From contig NZ_JAPDHZ010000003.1 of assembly GCF_029525555.1 (NCBI RefSeq), forward strand, positions 930,001-994,000: 64,000 nucleotides of DNA, in the 5' to 3' direction. The position numbers and the translations under genes are program-made. Each line of letters opens with the position of its first letter. Within the stretch, counting starts at the first letter, position 1. Below, piece after piece: positions 28,384 through 37,429 of this stretch. Under the pieces are notes generated by a model. It worked only from the letters and a program-made list of their open reading frames with translations. It made no database searches and was not told the DNA's origin. Origin of the DNA: Cohnella ginsengisoli (lineage in GTDB: Bacteria; Bacillota; Bacilli; Paenibacillales; Paenibacillaceae).

Positions 28384-28728
28384 CTATAGACGGTCCAGCT
28401 CCCGCGCTTCGGCTTTGGGCCGGCAGTTTTTGCATACCCCGATCGTACGGCCGCCTTCGTCTACATAAAATGAAAGCCGCGCGGATCGTTCGCGGCACAA
28501 AGAGCAGGGTCGCGCTTGCTCCCCTGCCGCCGTTTCTCGAGGCTTGTCCCGAATTTCTCGCGGCTTGCTCCGGCCCTCCGGCGACTTGCCCGGCCGCCGT
28601 CGGCGGACAGATCGAAGCGGCACGACCTTCGCGCTGCGCGCAGCGGACACTCTTCGTCTGCGCAGCATAAGCCAATACGCCGCGACGACACCCGCCAAGA
28701 CGACGGCCAGTACGATTCCGATAAGCAT
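28384..28728 (-). CDS. Small membrane-anchored protein with a CxxC...CxxC pair
   Basis: A 114-residue protein I do not recognise. One N-terminal transmembrane helix (MLIGIVLAVVLAGVVAAYWLML) is followed by a strongly basic, low-complexity linker rich in Arg, Lys and Pro, then a C-terminal module with CSLCRER and CKNCRPK about 20 residues apart, the spacing of a small zinc ribbon. By the positive-inside rule the basic linker and ribbon should be cytoplasmic. AAAGGAG lies 6 bases ahead of the ATG. The strong site and the structured C-terminus support a real gene. Confidence 0.72.
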   Translation of the reverse strand: MLIGIVLAVVLAGVVAAYWLMLRRRRVSAARSAKVVPLRSVRRRRPGKSPEGRSKPREIRDKPRETAAGEQARPCSLCRERSARLSFYVDEGGRTIGVCKNCRPKAEARELDRL

Positions 28729-28740
28729 GCGGTTCTCCTT

Positions 28741-28946
28741 TCACGTCCAAGTGAGACTGATCCAACGAAATTGAAGCTCAACCGGGCAGATTCGGCGGAA
28801 TTCGTTGAATCCCTTCGGGCCTTCCCCTCAGATGATAGAGCAGCACGCCCTTCCATTTTCCGCCGATCACGTCCAGCGTGAATTCGACCGGGCAGCCTAC
28901 GTCCGGACAAAACCCGGTACCCGCTCTCCCGATCCCGCACGCCCAT
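28741..28946 (-). pseudogene. Remnant of an HxlR-family regulator
   Basis: With a good start site (AAAAAGGAG before the ATG at 28946), the translation gives MGVRDRESGYR, then after a one-base shift near the TTTT at about 28909-28912, CPDVGCPVEFTLDVIGGKWK and GVLLYHL, the unmistakable start of an HxlR winged-helix protein. A second shift at a GGGG run leads to KGFNEFRRICPVE, after which unrelated sequence runs to a stop at 28741. About half of a normal 110-residue HxlR protein is missing, so this is a truncated remnant even if the shifts are sequencing errors. Confidence 0.65.
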
Positions 28947-29002
28947 CCGCTCCTTTTTCCCTGTCTTCCTTATCTAAAGATCATAGCACTCATGCGCCGC
29001 TA

Positions 29003-29253
29003 TTAAAATCCTTCGGGTACGATCTTGCCTGCCGTGCGTCCCGTCTCCGGCATCGCTTGCGCCTTGCGCAGGTTGTCGGCGTTGATCGGGGAGAGCGTCT
29101 CGCCCGTCGTCGCGCGGATCGCGCCCGCGTCTACTACGGCTTCTTGATCTCCATGTCGATCAGGCTCTCATGGTGATCGATCGGCAAATACTTGTACAAG
29201 CCCGCGGCATTCATCGTATCTTTCGCATTTATCGTTTCTTTCGCATTCGTCAT
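29003..29253 (-). pseudogene. Remnant of a zinc-type alcohol dehydrogenase with internal deletion
   Basis: The 5' end, overlapping the AraC stop codon (ATGA at 29250-29253), encodes a short repeat-like leader and then NAAGLYKYLPIDHHESLIDM, the N-terminus of a quinone-reductase-like zinc-binding alcohol dehydrogenase. A stop at 29134-29136 follows. In another frame the sequence continues directly with DAGAIRATTGETLSPINADN and ends GKIVPEGF, the C-terminus of the same family. The roughly 280 residues between, including all catalytic parts, are absent. An HxlR remnant lies next to it, a common partner of such genes. Confidence 0.7.
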
Positions 29254-30128
29254 GTCTGTCCGGGCAGCGCTTGACGGTATGTCTTCGGGCTGACGCCATA
29301 GACCTCCTTGAACACCCGGCTGAAGTAGTGGGCCGCGCCGAAGCCGGAGACCTCCGCAATCGCGCCGATTGAGGCGTCGGTCCGCTGGAGCAGGTCGAGC
29401 GCGCGCGCAAGGCGAATCTCGGTCAGTCGGCCGACGATCGTCTTGCCGGTCAGCCGCTTGTACTTGCGGGCCAGATGGTTGTAGCTGACATGCAGGGCGT
29501 CGGCGAGTCTGCGGACATTCATTTTTTCCGCGCGCTCGTCGTTCAGGTAAACCTCGATCTTGCGGAGAAACGCGGTATCGGACTGATCGGCGGCCGCAGG
29601 CGCGATGCGTCCTTCGGGATGGCGAACGGCGGCGATCGCCAGCAGAATCTGCACGAACGTCAGCTGAACGGACGCAAGCGAGTGCGCTTCCCGCGCCTCC
29701 TCGAACAGCCGAATGATGCGTTCGCCCAGGCCGAAGCGATCCTCGTAGCAGCCGAGCTGCCACTCCCGCAATCTCTCGAGCGCGGCATAGACCGAGCCTG
29801 CTCCGCCTCCGGCGGCCGGCTCCGCCGGCGCGACCGTCCATCGCAGGCAGACGCCCCGGTGAGGAGACTCCGGCAGATACTCGTGACGATGCTCGGCGCC
29901 CGCTGGGACGAGGAAAAACTCGCCTGCTCCGACGTTCAGGAGCGGTCCCCCGAAGCCCGTCTTCATGCTGCCTTCATAGATGTAGTTGCACTCGAACCAC
30001 GCATGCGTGTGAGGGGGACACGAGCGGGCTCCCCAAGGCTGCTCCTCCAACACCTCGATGATCTCGATGACGGCGTCGTTCACCCTGACGGTTCCGTACA
30101 ATTGATCCGGCATGATGCCGCTCGCCAT
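29250..30128 (-). CDS. AraC-family transcriptional regulator with cupin sensor
   Basis: A 292-residue regulator. The N-terminal half is a cupin-like sugar-sensing domain (PPHTHAWFECNYIYEGSM, VGAGEFFLVPAGAEHRHEYL). The C-terminal 100 residues are the AraC DNA-binding domain (VRRLADALHVSYNHLARKYK and IGAIAEVSGFGAAHYFSRVFKEVYG). Start at 30128 with GGGAAGGGG 8 bases ahead. It is divergent from the alpha-mannosidase gene, its probable target, and overlaps a dehydrogenase remnant that once formed an operon with it. Confidence 0.9.
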   Translation of the reverse strand: MASGIMPDQLYGTVRVNDAVIEIIEVLEEQPWGARSCPPHTHAWFECNYIYEGSMKTGFGGPLLNVGAGEFFLVPAGAEHRHEYLPESPHRGVCLRWTVAPAEPAAGGGAGSVYAALERLREWQLGCYEDRFGLGERIIRLFEEAREAHSLASVQLTFVQILLAIAAVRHPEGRIAPAAADQSDTAFLRKIEVYLNDERAEKMNVRRLADALHVSYNHLARKYKRLTGKTIVGRLTEIRLARALDLLQRTDASIGAIAEVSGFGAAHYFSRVFKEVYGVSPKTYRQALPGQT

Positions 30129-30280
30129 AGACTCGTCCCCTTCCCGCAACTGATTTCTATCATAGTAGCACAAGCGAACCGGTCATTTTAGTGTAAAAAA
30201 AGGGATACTTCAATGAATTTACATAGACGCGCTTCAAAATGAAAATAGAAGGGAAGAAAGCGACCAACCAGAAAGGATGC

Positions 30281-32773
30281 ATGGACTTGAAAAAGCTGCA
30301 CCTCATCAGCAACGCGCACCTCGACCCCGTATGGCAGTGGGAATGGGAGGAAGGCGCGGCTGCGGCCGTATCCACGTTCAGGGCCGCCGCATCGTTTTGC
30401 AGAGAATACGACGGCTACGTTTTTAATCACAATGAAGCGCTGCTGTACAAATGGATCGAGGAGTACGAGCCGAGTCTGTTTGCCGAGATCCAAAGCCTCG
30501 TACGCCTCGGCAAATGGCACATCATGGGCGGTTGGTATCTGCAGCCGGATTGCAACATGCCTTCGGGCGAGTCGCTCGTCAGGCAGATTCTGCTCGGCAG
30601 GCAGTACTTCAAGGAAAAATTCGGACAAGCGCCGACGACCTCGATCAACTTCGACTCCTTCGGGCATTCCAGGGGATTGGTGCAAATCATGCGCAAATCC
30701 GGCTTCGATTCTTATCTGTTCATGCGGCCCGAGCAAAAGACGGCGGGTCCGGCGGACGACTTCGTCTGGGTCGGCTTCGACGGCTCCGAGGTGCACGCGC
30801 ATCAGATTGCGGACGGATACAATACGCTGATCGGGCAAGCGCACAAAAAGATCGCGAAATGGCTGGAGAAGTACGCGGACGACGGCGAGGACCGCCCCCG
30901 TCTGCTGCTGTGGGGCGTCGGCAATCACGGCGGCGGTCCCTCCCGTCTCGACCTCGACCGCATCGGCGAGATGATGGATGCGGGTCCGGTTGAGATCGTG
31001 CATTCGACGCCGGAGGCCTACTTCGCGGAGCTGCGCGAAGCGACCGATCTCCCCCGCCATGCGGACGATCTCAATCCGCGCTTCGTCGGCTGCTATACGT
31101 CGATGATCCGGATCAAGCAGAAGCACCGGCAGCTGGAAAGCCAGCTCTTCATGACCGAGAAAATGCTGGCGACGGCCGCGGTTCAAGGGCTGCTGGCGTA
31201 CCCGGCCCGCGAGCTCGGCGAAGCGTTCCACGACCTGATGGTCGCCGAGTTCCACGACATTTTGCCGGGCAGCTCGATCCAGCCTGCGGAAGAAGCGTCG
31301 CTCAGGCTCGTCGACCACGGCCTGGAGATCGCTTCGCGCCTGCGCGCCCGCGCGTTTTTCGCCCTGGCTGCCGGTCAGCCGCAAGCGGCGACGGGCGAGT
31401 ATCCGATTCTCGTATACAATCCGCATCCGTATCCCGTACGCGGCATTTTCGCGTGCGAGTTCATGCTGGAGGACCAGAACTGGACGGAGGAGTTTTCCAT
31501 GCCGCTGGTCTACCGCGACGGCGCACAGGTGCCGAGCCAGCCCGAAAAAGAGCATAGCGCCCTGAACCTGGATTGGCGCAAACGCGTCGTGTTCGAAGCC
31601 GAGCTCGCGCCTTCGTCCATGAACAGGTTCGACTGCCGGATCGTCAAGCTGCCGCAGAAGCCGAAGGCGTATCTGACCGAGCGCGACGGCGCGATCCGGT
31701 TCGAATCGCAGTCCCTGCAGATCCAGATCAACACCCGGACAGGCCTGATCGACGCGTATATCGCGGAGGGCGTATCCTACCTGCGGCCAGGTGCCTTCCT
31801 GCCGATCGTGGTCGCCGACAACGAGGACCCGTGGCGCATGGATACGGACCGGTTCGAGCCGGTCGTCGGCCGGTTCGAGCTGATGAGTCCCGCGCGCGGC
31901 ACGGCCTTCTCCGGCGTCAAGGACGAGACGCTGCCGGCCGTGCGCGTGATCGAGGACGGCGAAGTGCGGACCGTCGTCGAAGCGCTTCTGGCGTATGGCG
32001 ACTCGGCGGCCGTACTCACCTACCTGCTGCCCAAGCAGGGCACCGAGATCGAAGTGCAGGTCCGCCTGTACTGGCAGGAGAAGGACAAGCTGCTTAAGCT
32101 GTCGATCCCGACTGTATTTGGAGAGGATTATGAATATCTGGGGCAAACGGCGTACGGCGTCCAGCGGCTGCCGCAAAACGGCGACGAGGCGGTCGCGCAA
32201 AAATGGACGGCGATCGCGGAGCGGGCAGCCGGCGGACTGGCGGTCACGCTGATCAACGACGGCGTCTACGGCTCGGACGGCGGCGACGGTACGCTTCGGC
32301 CGACGCTCGTTCGCGGCGCCGCCTACTGCGCGCACCCGATCGGCGAGCGTCCGATCCTGCCGCAGGACCGGTTCCTGCCCCGGATCGACCAGGGCGAGCG
32401 CACGTATACGTTCTGGCTCAACGCCGGCAAGCGGGAGTCGCGTCTTGCGGCGATCGAGCGCGAAGCGCTCGCTCTGCACGAGCGTCCGTATGCGCTCTCG
32501 TTCTTCCCGAGCGGCGCCGGCGAACTGCCTCATAGCGGCGTTGAGCTGGAAGGCGACCGCGCGGTGCTGACCGCCTTCAAGCAGGCGGAGGACGGGGATG
32601 GCTATATCGTCCGGCTGTTCGAACCGACCGGCGCGCCCGGCTCGGTCCTGGTACGCATCCCTTCGCTCGGAATCGCGGAGAGCGTCGAGCTCGGCGCATT
32701 CGAGATCAAGTCGTACCGGACGAATACGGCCGGCGGCGGATGGCGGGAATGCTCGCTGGCGGAGTCCGAGTAG
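30281..32773 (+). CDS. Alpha-mannosidase, glycoside hydrolase family 38
   Basis: An 830-residue cytosolic exo-alpha-mannosidase. The N-terminal zinc site is clear (LISNAHLDPVWQWEWEEG, His and Asp ligands), the catalytic aspartate lies in NFDSFGHSRGL, and the later zinc/histidine region is AEFHDILPGSSIQPAEEAS. The middle three-helix domain and the C-terminal beta-sandwich follow as usual for the family (size matches). There is no signal peptide. I chose the ATG at 30281 (AAAGG 4 bases ahead) over an in-frame ATG at 30239 without a site. Probable role: degrading imported manno-oligosaccharides or N-glycan fragments; the divergent AraC gene likely controls it. Confidence 0.92.
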   Translation: MDLKKLHLISNAHLDPVWQWEWEEGAAAAVSTFRAAASFCREYDGYVFNHNEALLYKWIEEYEPSLFAEIQSLVRLGKWHIMGGWYLQPDCNMPSGESLVRQILLGRQYFKEKFGQAPTTSINFDSFGHSRGLVQIMRKSGFDSYLFMRPEQKTAGPADDFVWVGFDGSEVHAHQIADGYNTLIGQAHKKIAKWLEKYADDGEDRPRLLLWGVGNHGGGPSRLDLDRIGEMMDAGPVEIVHSTPEAYFAELREATDLPRHADDLNPRFVGCYTSMIRIKQKHRQLESQLFMTEKMLATAAVQGLLAYPARELGEAFHDLMVAEFHDILPGSSIQPAEEASLRLVDHGLEIASRLRARAFFALAAGQPQAATGEYPILVYNPHPYPVRGIFACEFMLEDQNWTEEFSMPLVYRDGAQVPSQPEKEHSALNLDWRKRVVFEAELAPSSMNRFDCRIVKLPQKPKAYLTERDGAIRFESQSLQIQINTRTGLIDAYIAEGVSYLRPGAFLPIVVADNEDPWRMDTDRFEPVVGRFELMSPARGTAFSGVKDETLPAVRVIEDGEVRTVVEALLAYGDSAAVLTYLLPKQGTEIEVQVRLYWQEKDKLLKLSIPTVFGEDYEYLGQTAYGVQRLPQNGDEAVAQKWTAIAERAAGGLAVTLINDGVYGSDGGDGTLRPTLVRGAAYCAHPIGERPILPQDRFLPRIDQGERTYTFWLNAGKRESRLAAIEREALALHERPYALSFFPSGAGELPHSGVELEGDRAVLTAFKQAEDGDGYIVRLFEPTGAPGSVLVRIPSLGIAESVELGAFEIKSYRTNTAGGGWRECSLAESE

Positions 32774-32850
32774 CCGTTTTTCTGTACGACGCCGAACGGC
32801 GAAGCGTACAACAAGAGCCGCTGATGGCGATCGATCAAACAAAGGAAAAA

Positions 32851-34492
32851 GGGGCTGTCCCAAAAGCCCTTCTGAAGTTGAAGCAGATAGCTGAAATGAA
32901 GCCGGAAACGTCAAACGGGACGAAGCAGAGAACTTTCCTGCTTCGTCCCGTTTGCGTTTTTGGTCTATTGCTACTTTTTTGAGCAGATTATGGGCAAGGC
33001 AAAGCCATCCGACCTCTAGGCTTACCTTCTCTAAGCCTCGAAGCAGAAAGCGCCGGAATCCCCGGTTGTTCTTCACCTGGCCGAATACGCTCTCCGGCTC
33101 GATCATGCGGCGGACGGACAACTCGTAGCCTTTCTCGCTCCGCAGTCGTTCCCGCATTTCATTCTTTTGCCGCCAGTACCTCAGGCTTACGGATATCTCT
33201 CGGTTTCCTTTGGCTTTGGTGCATGCGGCCCTTAGCGGGCAACCTTCGCAGTTTGCGCTCCGGTAATGGCGCGTGCGTATTTCGTAGCCACTCTCCGTCG
33301 TCGTTGTGCTTTCGTAACGGAACGTAAGCTTTTGACCGGCTGCGCAGGTCCAACTGTCTTCTTCTTCATTGTAGCTCCAGTTGTCGATCTTTCCGATATC
33401 CTTCTTCCAGGCTCTGCTCTTTTCTTTGTGGTAGGTACCGTACTTCACGAGCGCGTGTATTTGCTCCTCTTCCAGGTACGCGTAGTTCTCCTCACCGCCG
33501 TAGCCTGCGTCCGCAATGACGGTACCCGGCAGCTTGCCCAGCTTTTCTTTAACGCCTTCCAGATGTGGCTTTAGACATCTGGTGTCTGTTGGACGCTGAT
33601 GGACGCTGTATCCGAGCACGAATTGATTCTCCGTTCCGATCTGCACATTATAGCCCGGCTTCAGCTGGCCATTTCGCATATGATCTTCTTTCATTCGCAT
33701 GAATGTGGCGTCCGGATCGGTCTTACTAAAGCTGTTTCGGTCGCCGAATAGCGCCTCTTGATGCTCGTACTTTTGAAGACGCGGCAACAGGTCCTTTCGC
33801 AGCAAACGAACCGCTTTCTTGAGCGGCTTGTCTTTAGGCCTCTCCTGCAGTTTTTCTTCCAATCGCTGAACCGCCTGCTCGAGCCGGTCCGCCGTGAGCG
33901 CCGACGATTCTCCAAGCTCCAACAGATCTGCTCCGGCATGCTCGGCGTCCTCTTGCGCTTCTGCGGCTTCGATGGCCCCGAACAGCGTCCGGACCTTTTC
34001 TTGCAGCTTGGCGTGCTGCTTCACAACAGCCTTTTTCCAGACGAACGAATAGCGATTGGCGTTGGCTTCGATCTTCGTGCCGTCGACAAAATAGTGCTCC
34101 AGCTGCACATATTTTTCTTCCAAGAGCAGCGCCAGCACAGCCGTAAAAATTTGCTCGAGCACGTCCTTCATCCGTTCCGAACGGAAACGGTTGATGGTGC
34201 GGAAGTCTGGCTGCTGGCGACCGGCGAGCCACATGAACATGATATTTTCCCGAATGGCTTTGGCGATTTGGCGAGAGGAGTAGAGGCGCTGGGTATAGGC
34301 GTAGATGATGATCTTGGTGAGCATCTTGGGATGATAGCTATGGCGACCGCCGCCGGGATAAGCTGCGTCGAAGATGGCGTCACTCAGACGGTTCACCGCG
34401 TTATTCACGATGCGAACGAGATGATTTTCAGGAATATCTGTTTCCAAATCCATTGGCAGACAAAGTTGGTCCATGCTATATTGAATGTACAA
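32851..34492 (-). CDS. IS1182-family transposase
   Basis: A DDE transposase of about 547 residues within the element. It opens MYIQYSMDQLCLPMDLE and has the IS1182 N-terminal DNA-binding region (AYTQRLYSSRQIAKAIREN), catalytic segments FVDGTKIEANANRYSF, VIADAGYGGEENYAY and EPESVFGQVKNNRGFRRFLL, plus a zinc-binding CEGCPLRAAC motif. The frame has no stop inside the element; it stays open past the left end through the complement of the mannosidase gene to 30188. I therefore give the element boundary as its end; the true stop was lost or was originally supplied by flanking DNA. It could still be active, but this is not shown. Confidence 0.85.
32904..32958. terminator. Hairpin at the 3' end of the IS element
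   Basis: Inverted repeat CAAACGGGACGAAGCAG / CTGCTTCGTCCCGTTTG around a 9-base loop, inside the C-terminal coding end of the transposase. It resembles a terminator that would limit transcription leaving or entering the element. Confidence 0.5.
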
Positions 34493-34630
34493 AGAAACCG
34501 TTCCTTTCGTAGATGGTTGCTCGACACTTCCATTTTACCAAAGGACGGTTTCTTTGTATGTTTTTAAAGCAAAAAACAGGGCTATCTCTCCAGGTCTATT
34601 TATGACCCTTTTGAGACAGCCCCCGATTGG

Positions 34631-36327
34631 TCATCCGGCGTCGGTCGATTCTCCCAGCGCGGCACGGTCCAGCAGCGGATCGATGTCTCTGGCGGCCTTG
34701 AGCACCAGCCTGGCGATCACGCCCGCGCCGTACGCGGAAAAGTGGGTATCGTCCGTCGCCCCTTCCGGATAGTTGGGCCATTCCCCGGGCTCAAGCCACA
34801 GGTACCATTTTTTCGCGGCCTCCGGTCCGATCTCCCCCGAGCAGCGCCTTCGTCGTCCGCGCCAGATCGATGAGCGGGACGTTCTTGCTCGCCGAGAGCG
34901 TTCTGACGGCCTTTGGATAATCGCCGTTCGTATCCGCGAACGCCCCTTCCTCGTCGAAGCTCCTCCGTTGGACCGGCGTGAATAATACGGGGATCGCGCC
35001 CTTCAGGCGCGCTCCGTCGATATAACGCGCCAGATACGATAGATAGGTGGAGAAAGGCTCCGTATGACGCTCTTCGTCCGGCTTTTGATCGTTATGCCCG
35101 AATTGGATGAATAAGTAGTCGCCGGTCCGTATCCGGTCCAATATCCGATCCAGCCGTCCCTCGTCAATGAAGCTCTTGGCGCTTCTGCCGGAGGCCGCTT
35201 CATTGACGACAACGACGCGGTCGTCGAATAAAGCTTGGAGCGCCTGTCCCCAGCCTTGCCTCGGGTACAGGTCCTCTCCATATTCGGACAAAGTAGAGTC
35301 TCCCGCCAAAAAAAATCGAAATCGGCCGCGAAGCGCCGCGATCGGATGGCCGCCAGCCGTCATACGGTTGCTCGGGGTCCCAGCCGTCGTTCCCGGCGAG
35401 CACGCGCTGAACGCTGTATGCCGCTGCCTCTTCCCGCGTCAATCGCTTGGACCACCCGACCCTGCTCCCGCCGTCCGCCCCCGGACCGCAGCTGCCGAAT
35501 TCGGCAAACTCGACATCCCTTAAGCTCTCCGCCTCGTTCCATATGGACCAGCCTTCCGGCGCGATATGCCCGCCCAGCCAGCAGTCCAGGAAGACGACCT
35601 TTGCATCGTTTCGCCACGGCCTGCCTAAATAAACGGATTTCTCCGGCGCGTCGCCGATCAGACGGCAGCCTGCGAACACGTATCCGTACCGCGCTCCCTT
35701 CGGCGTAGAGGCCGCCGTGATCCAGCCGGGACGACGCGAGACGATGTCGCAGTCGCTGAATACCGCCGTAGCCGAGCCGAAAATAAAATCGACGTCGCCT
35801 TCGATCGTACAACGTTCGTAGTATTGCCTGACCGGTCGTCTCGGAAAAAGGTCCCGCGGACCGCCAAACGCCGGCCGATCCCGCGGCGCCGGCGGCAGCG
35901 GTCCGGTGAACAAGGTATCCTGCAGCCCGATAAACCTGCAAGCCCTGAAGCAAACCCGGTCCGCGTCGACATAAGCGGCCAGCGCCTGGCCGACGTCCTC
36001 GCCCGCACCCGCCTTATTCTCGAACGTTAACCGCTCCGCGGTGAAGTCGTCCGCGGCGACGAGCAGCGTGTAGGAATGAAAGGCGTGATAGAGCTCGCCG
36101 TCCGCGAAGGTCTTCAAGGCGAAATCGTCGTACGTCACGATCGTGCGCGACGCATCCTGCCCGATCAAGCTGACGAACGGCTTGTCGATGCGCAGCTTCT
36201 CCCGGTAGGTCCCGTTCATGACGGCAATGACCGTCCGTTCCGCGCAATCGTCCGGAATGCTGTTCAAGGCATCCTGAATCCGCCGGAAATCGCCGCCGCC
36301 ATGCGCGGAAACGGTCAGGCGTCTCAT
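34631..36327 (-). CDS. Pectinesterase (CE8) fused to rhamnogalacturonan acetylesterase (CE12), frameshifted
   Basis: The 5' part from the ATG at 36327 (TTGGAGG ahead) is a CE8 pectin methylesterase: GGGDFRRIQDALNSIP, the catalytic aspartates in GLQDTLFTG and EGDVDFIFGSATAVF, and YLGRPWRNDAKVVF. It runs without a stop into a CE12 SGNH esterase: LAGDSTLSEYG (Ser block), FIQFGHNDQKPDE, and DDTHFSAYGAG (Asp/His) near the end. Restoring seven A at 35308-35315 gives ISIFLAGDST as a continuous join; restoring four C at 34834-34838 completes the CE12 end. Neither part has a signal peptide, so it would act on imported oligomers in the cytoplasm. It overlaps the upstream esterase gene by ATGA. Confidence 0.82.
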
Positions 36328-37408
36328 AGCGATGCCTCCAAAAACGAGACCGTGCGTCCGCCGTACCAACGATGACCGCCCTCGTAGAAGGCGCTCTCCA
36401 GACGATCCTCGCATCCGAGCAGCGCGTACGCCCGCCTGGCGATAGCAAGCTGCTCCTCCACGTTGGCGAGTCCCCGCGGCCCGCTATTGCGATCCCGGTC
36501 TCCGCTCTCCACGAGCAGGGGGGCGCGGCGCGATCAGCGCGCCGATGTCTCCGTAATCGACATGCTCCCACAAATGCGGCACATAATTGCAGCCGCAGTG
36601 CGTCCCAAGCAGCAGCACGTCCCGGTATCCGCTAAAGTAACCGCTGACGACGGCGGCGCGTACGCGTTCGTCCAGCGCGGCCAGCCATAACGTCTGCAGG
36701 CCGCCGCCCGAAAACCCGCAGCAGGCGATTCGCTCCGGGTCTCCGTAAGGCAAGGACGGAACGAAGTCCAGCAGCCGCTGCAGGTCCCAGATCATAAAGC
36801 CCGCCAACGTATACCCCATGCCGATCGCCGCATGGTTCAGATGATTGCACGATCCGCCCAGCACCTGCTCGTCCTCGTCGCCCTGCATCCAATATTCCCG
36901 GCGTTCGCCGAAGCCGCGGGCGTCCGGGCACAAGACCACGTAGCCCTGCCGAACCAGTTGAACGCCGTAATCGTATCCGAATTCCTCGATCGCCCGCTTC
37001 ACGGCCGGATGGTCCGCAACGCCGGCGACCGATTCCTTGCCCCCGCCCAGATGCCCGTGCGGCGCGATGACGACAGGCCGTCGTTCTCCGTCCGCCAGCC
37101 CGTCCGGCACGAGGACGTAGAACGGCATCCATACGCCCGGCTCCGTCTGAATGCGCCATTTCTCCCTGCGGTATCCGTCGAGGCGAACGATGTCGCCCAT
37201 CGCCTGCGGCCCCAGTTCGCATCGCTGCATGCGGTCCATTCCGGTCAGCTCGGCCAGCTTGCCGCGCAGCCGCTTCTTCCACGCGTCGAAAGCCGGCAGG
37301 CTGTCCGCCTGCAATCCCAAGCGCCGCTCGCCCGCTTCGGCGCGCCTCATCAGCGAGGGCAGCGCGGGATAATATCCCTTCCCCCTCTATCTGCTGCATA
37401 TCGTTCAT
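36324..37408 (-). CDS. Alpha/beta-hydrolase, acetyl xylan esterase-like (two frameshifts)
   Basis: About 360 residues. The body shows VVIAPHGHLGGGKES, VLCPDARGFGERREYW, the nucleophile elbow CCGFSGGGLQTLWLAAL and SGYFSGYRDVLLLGTHCGCN, a pattern of the dienelactone-hydrolase/acetyl-xylan-esterase-like family. Aspartate and histidine of the triad are expected in LVESGDRDRNSG and YEGGHRWYGG. Two one-base insertions break it: five C at 37381-37385 (four gives EGKGYYPALPSLM) and six G at 36518-36523 (five gives APRPLLVESGD). Start at 37408 with AAGGAG 8 bases ahead. It is in the pectin operon, so it probably removes acetyl groups from pectic oligosaccharides; the exact substrate is unproven. Confidence 0.8.
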
Positions 37409-37429
37409 GGAAACTCTCCTTCGCAGATG

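Larger units (their letters stand above)
32851..34624 (-). mobile_element. IS1182-family insertion sequence
   Basis: Bounded by imperfect 20-base inverted repeats, GGGGCTGTCCCAAAAGCCCT at 32851-32870 and GGGGCTGTCTCAAAAGGGTC (complement of 34605-34624), 16 of 20 identical. The length is 1774 bases, with one transposase gene. No clear target duplication is visible. The right end lies 6 bases beyond the stop codon of the CE12 domain gene, and the left end 77 bases after the mannosidase stop. Confidence 0.88.

Noticed and set aside
35200..35308. A CE8 C-terminal extension read through the CE12 start in the CE8 frame
   Set aside because: The extension is unlike any esterase tail and is explained by one extra A in the run at 35308-35315.
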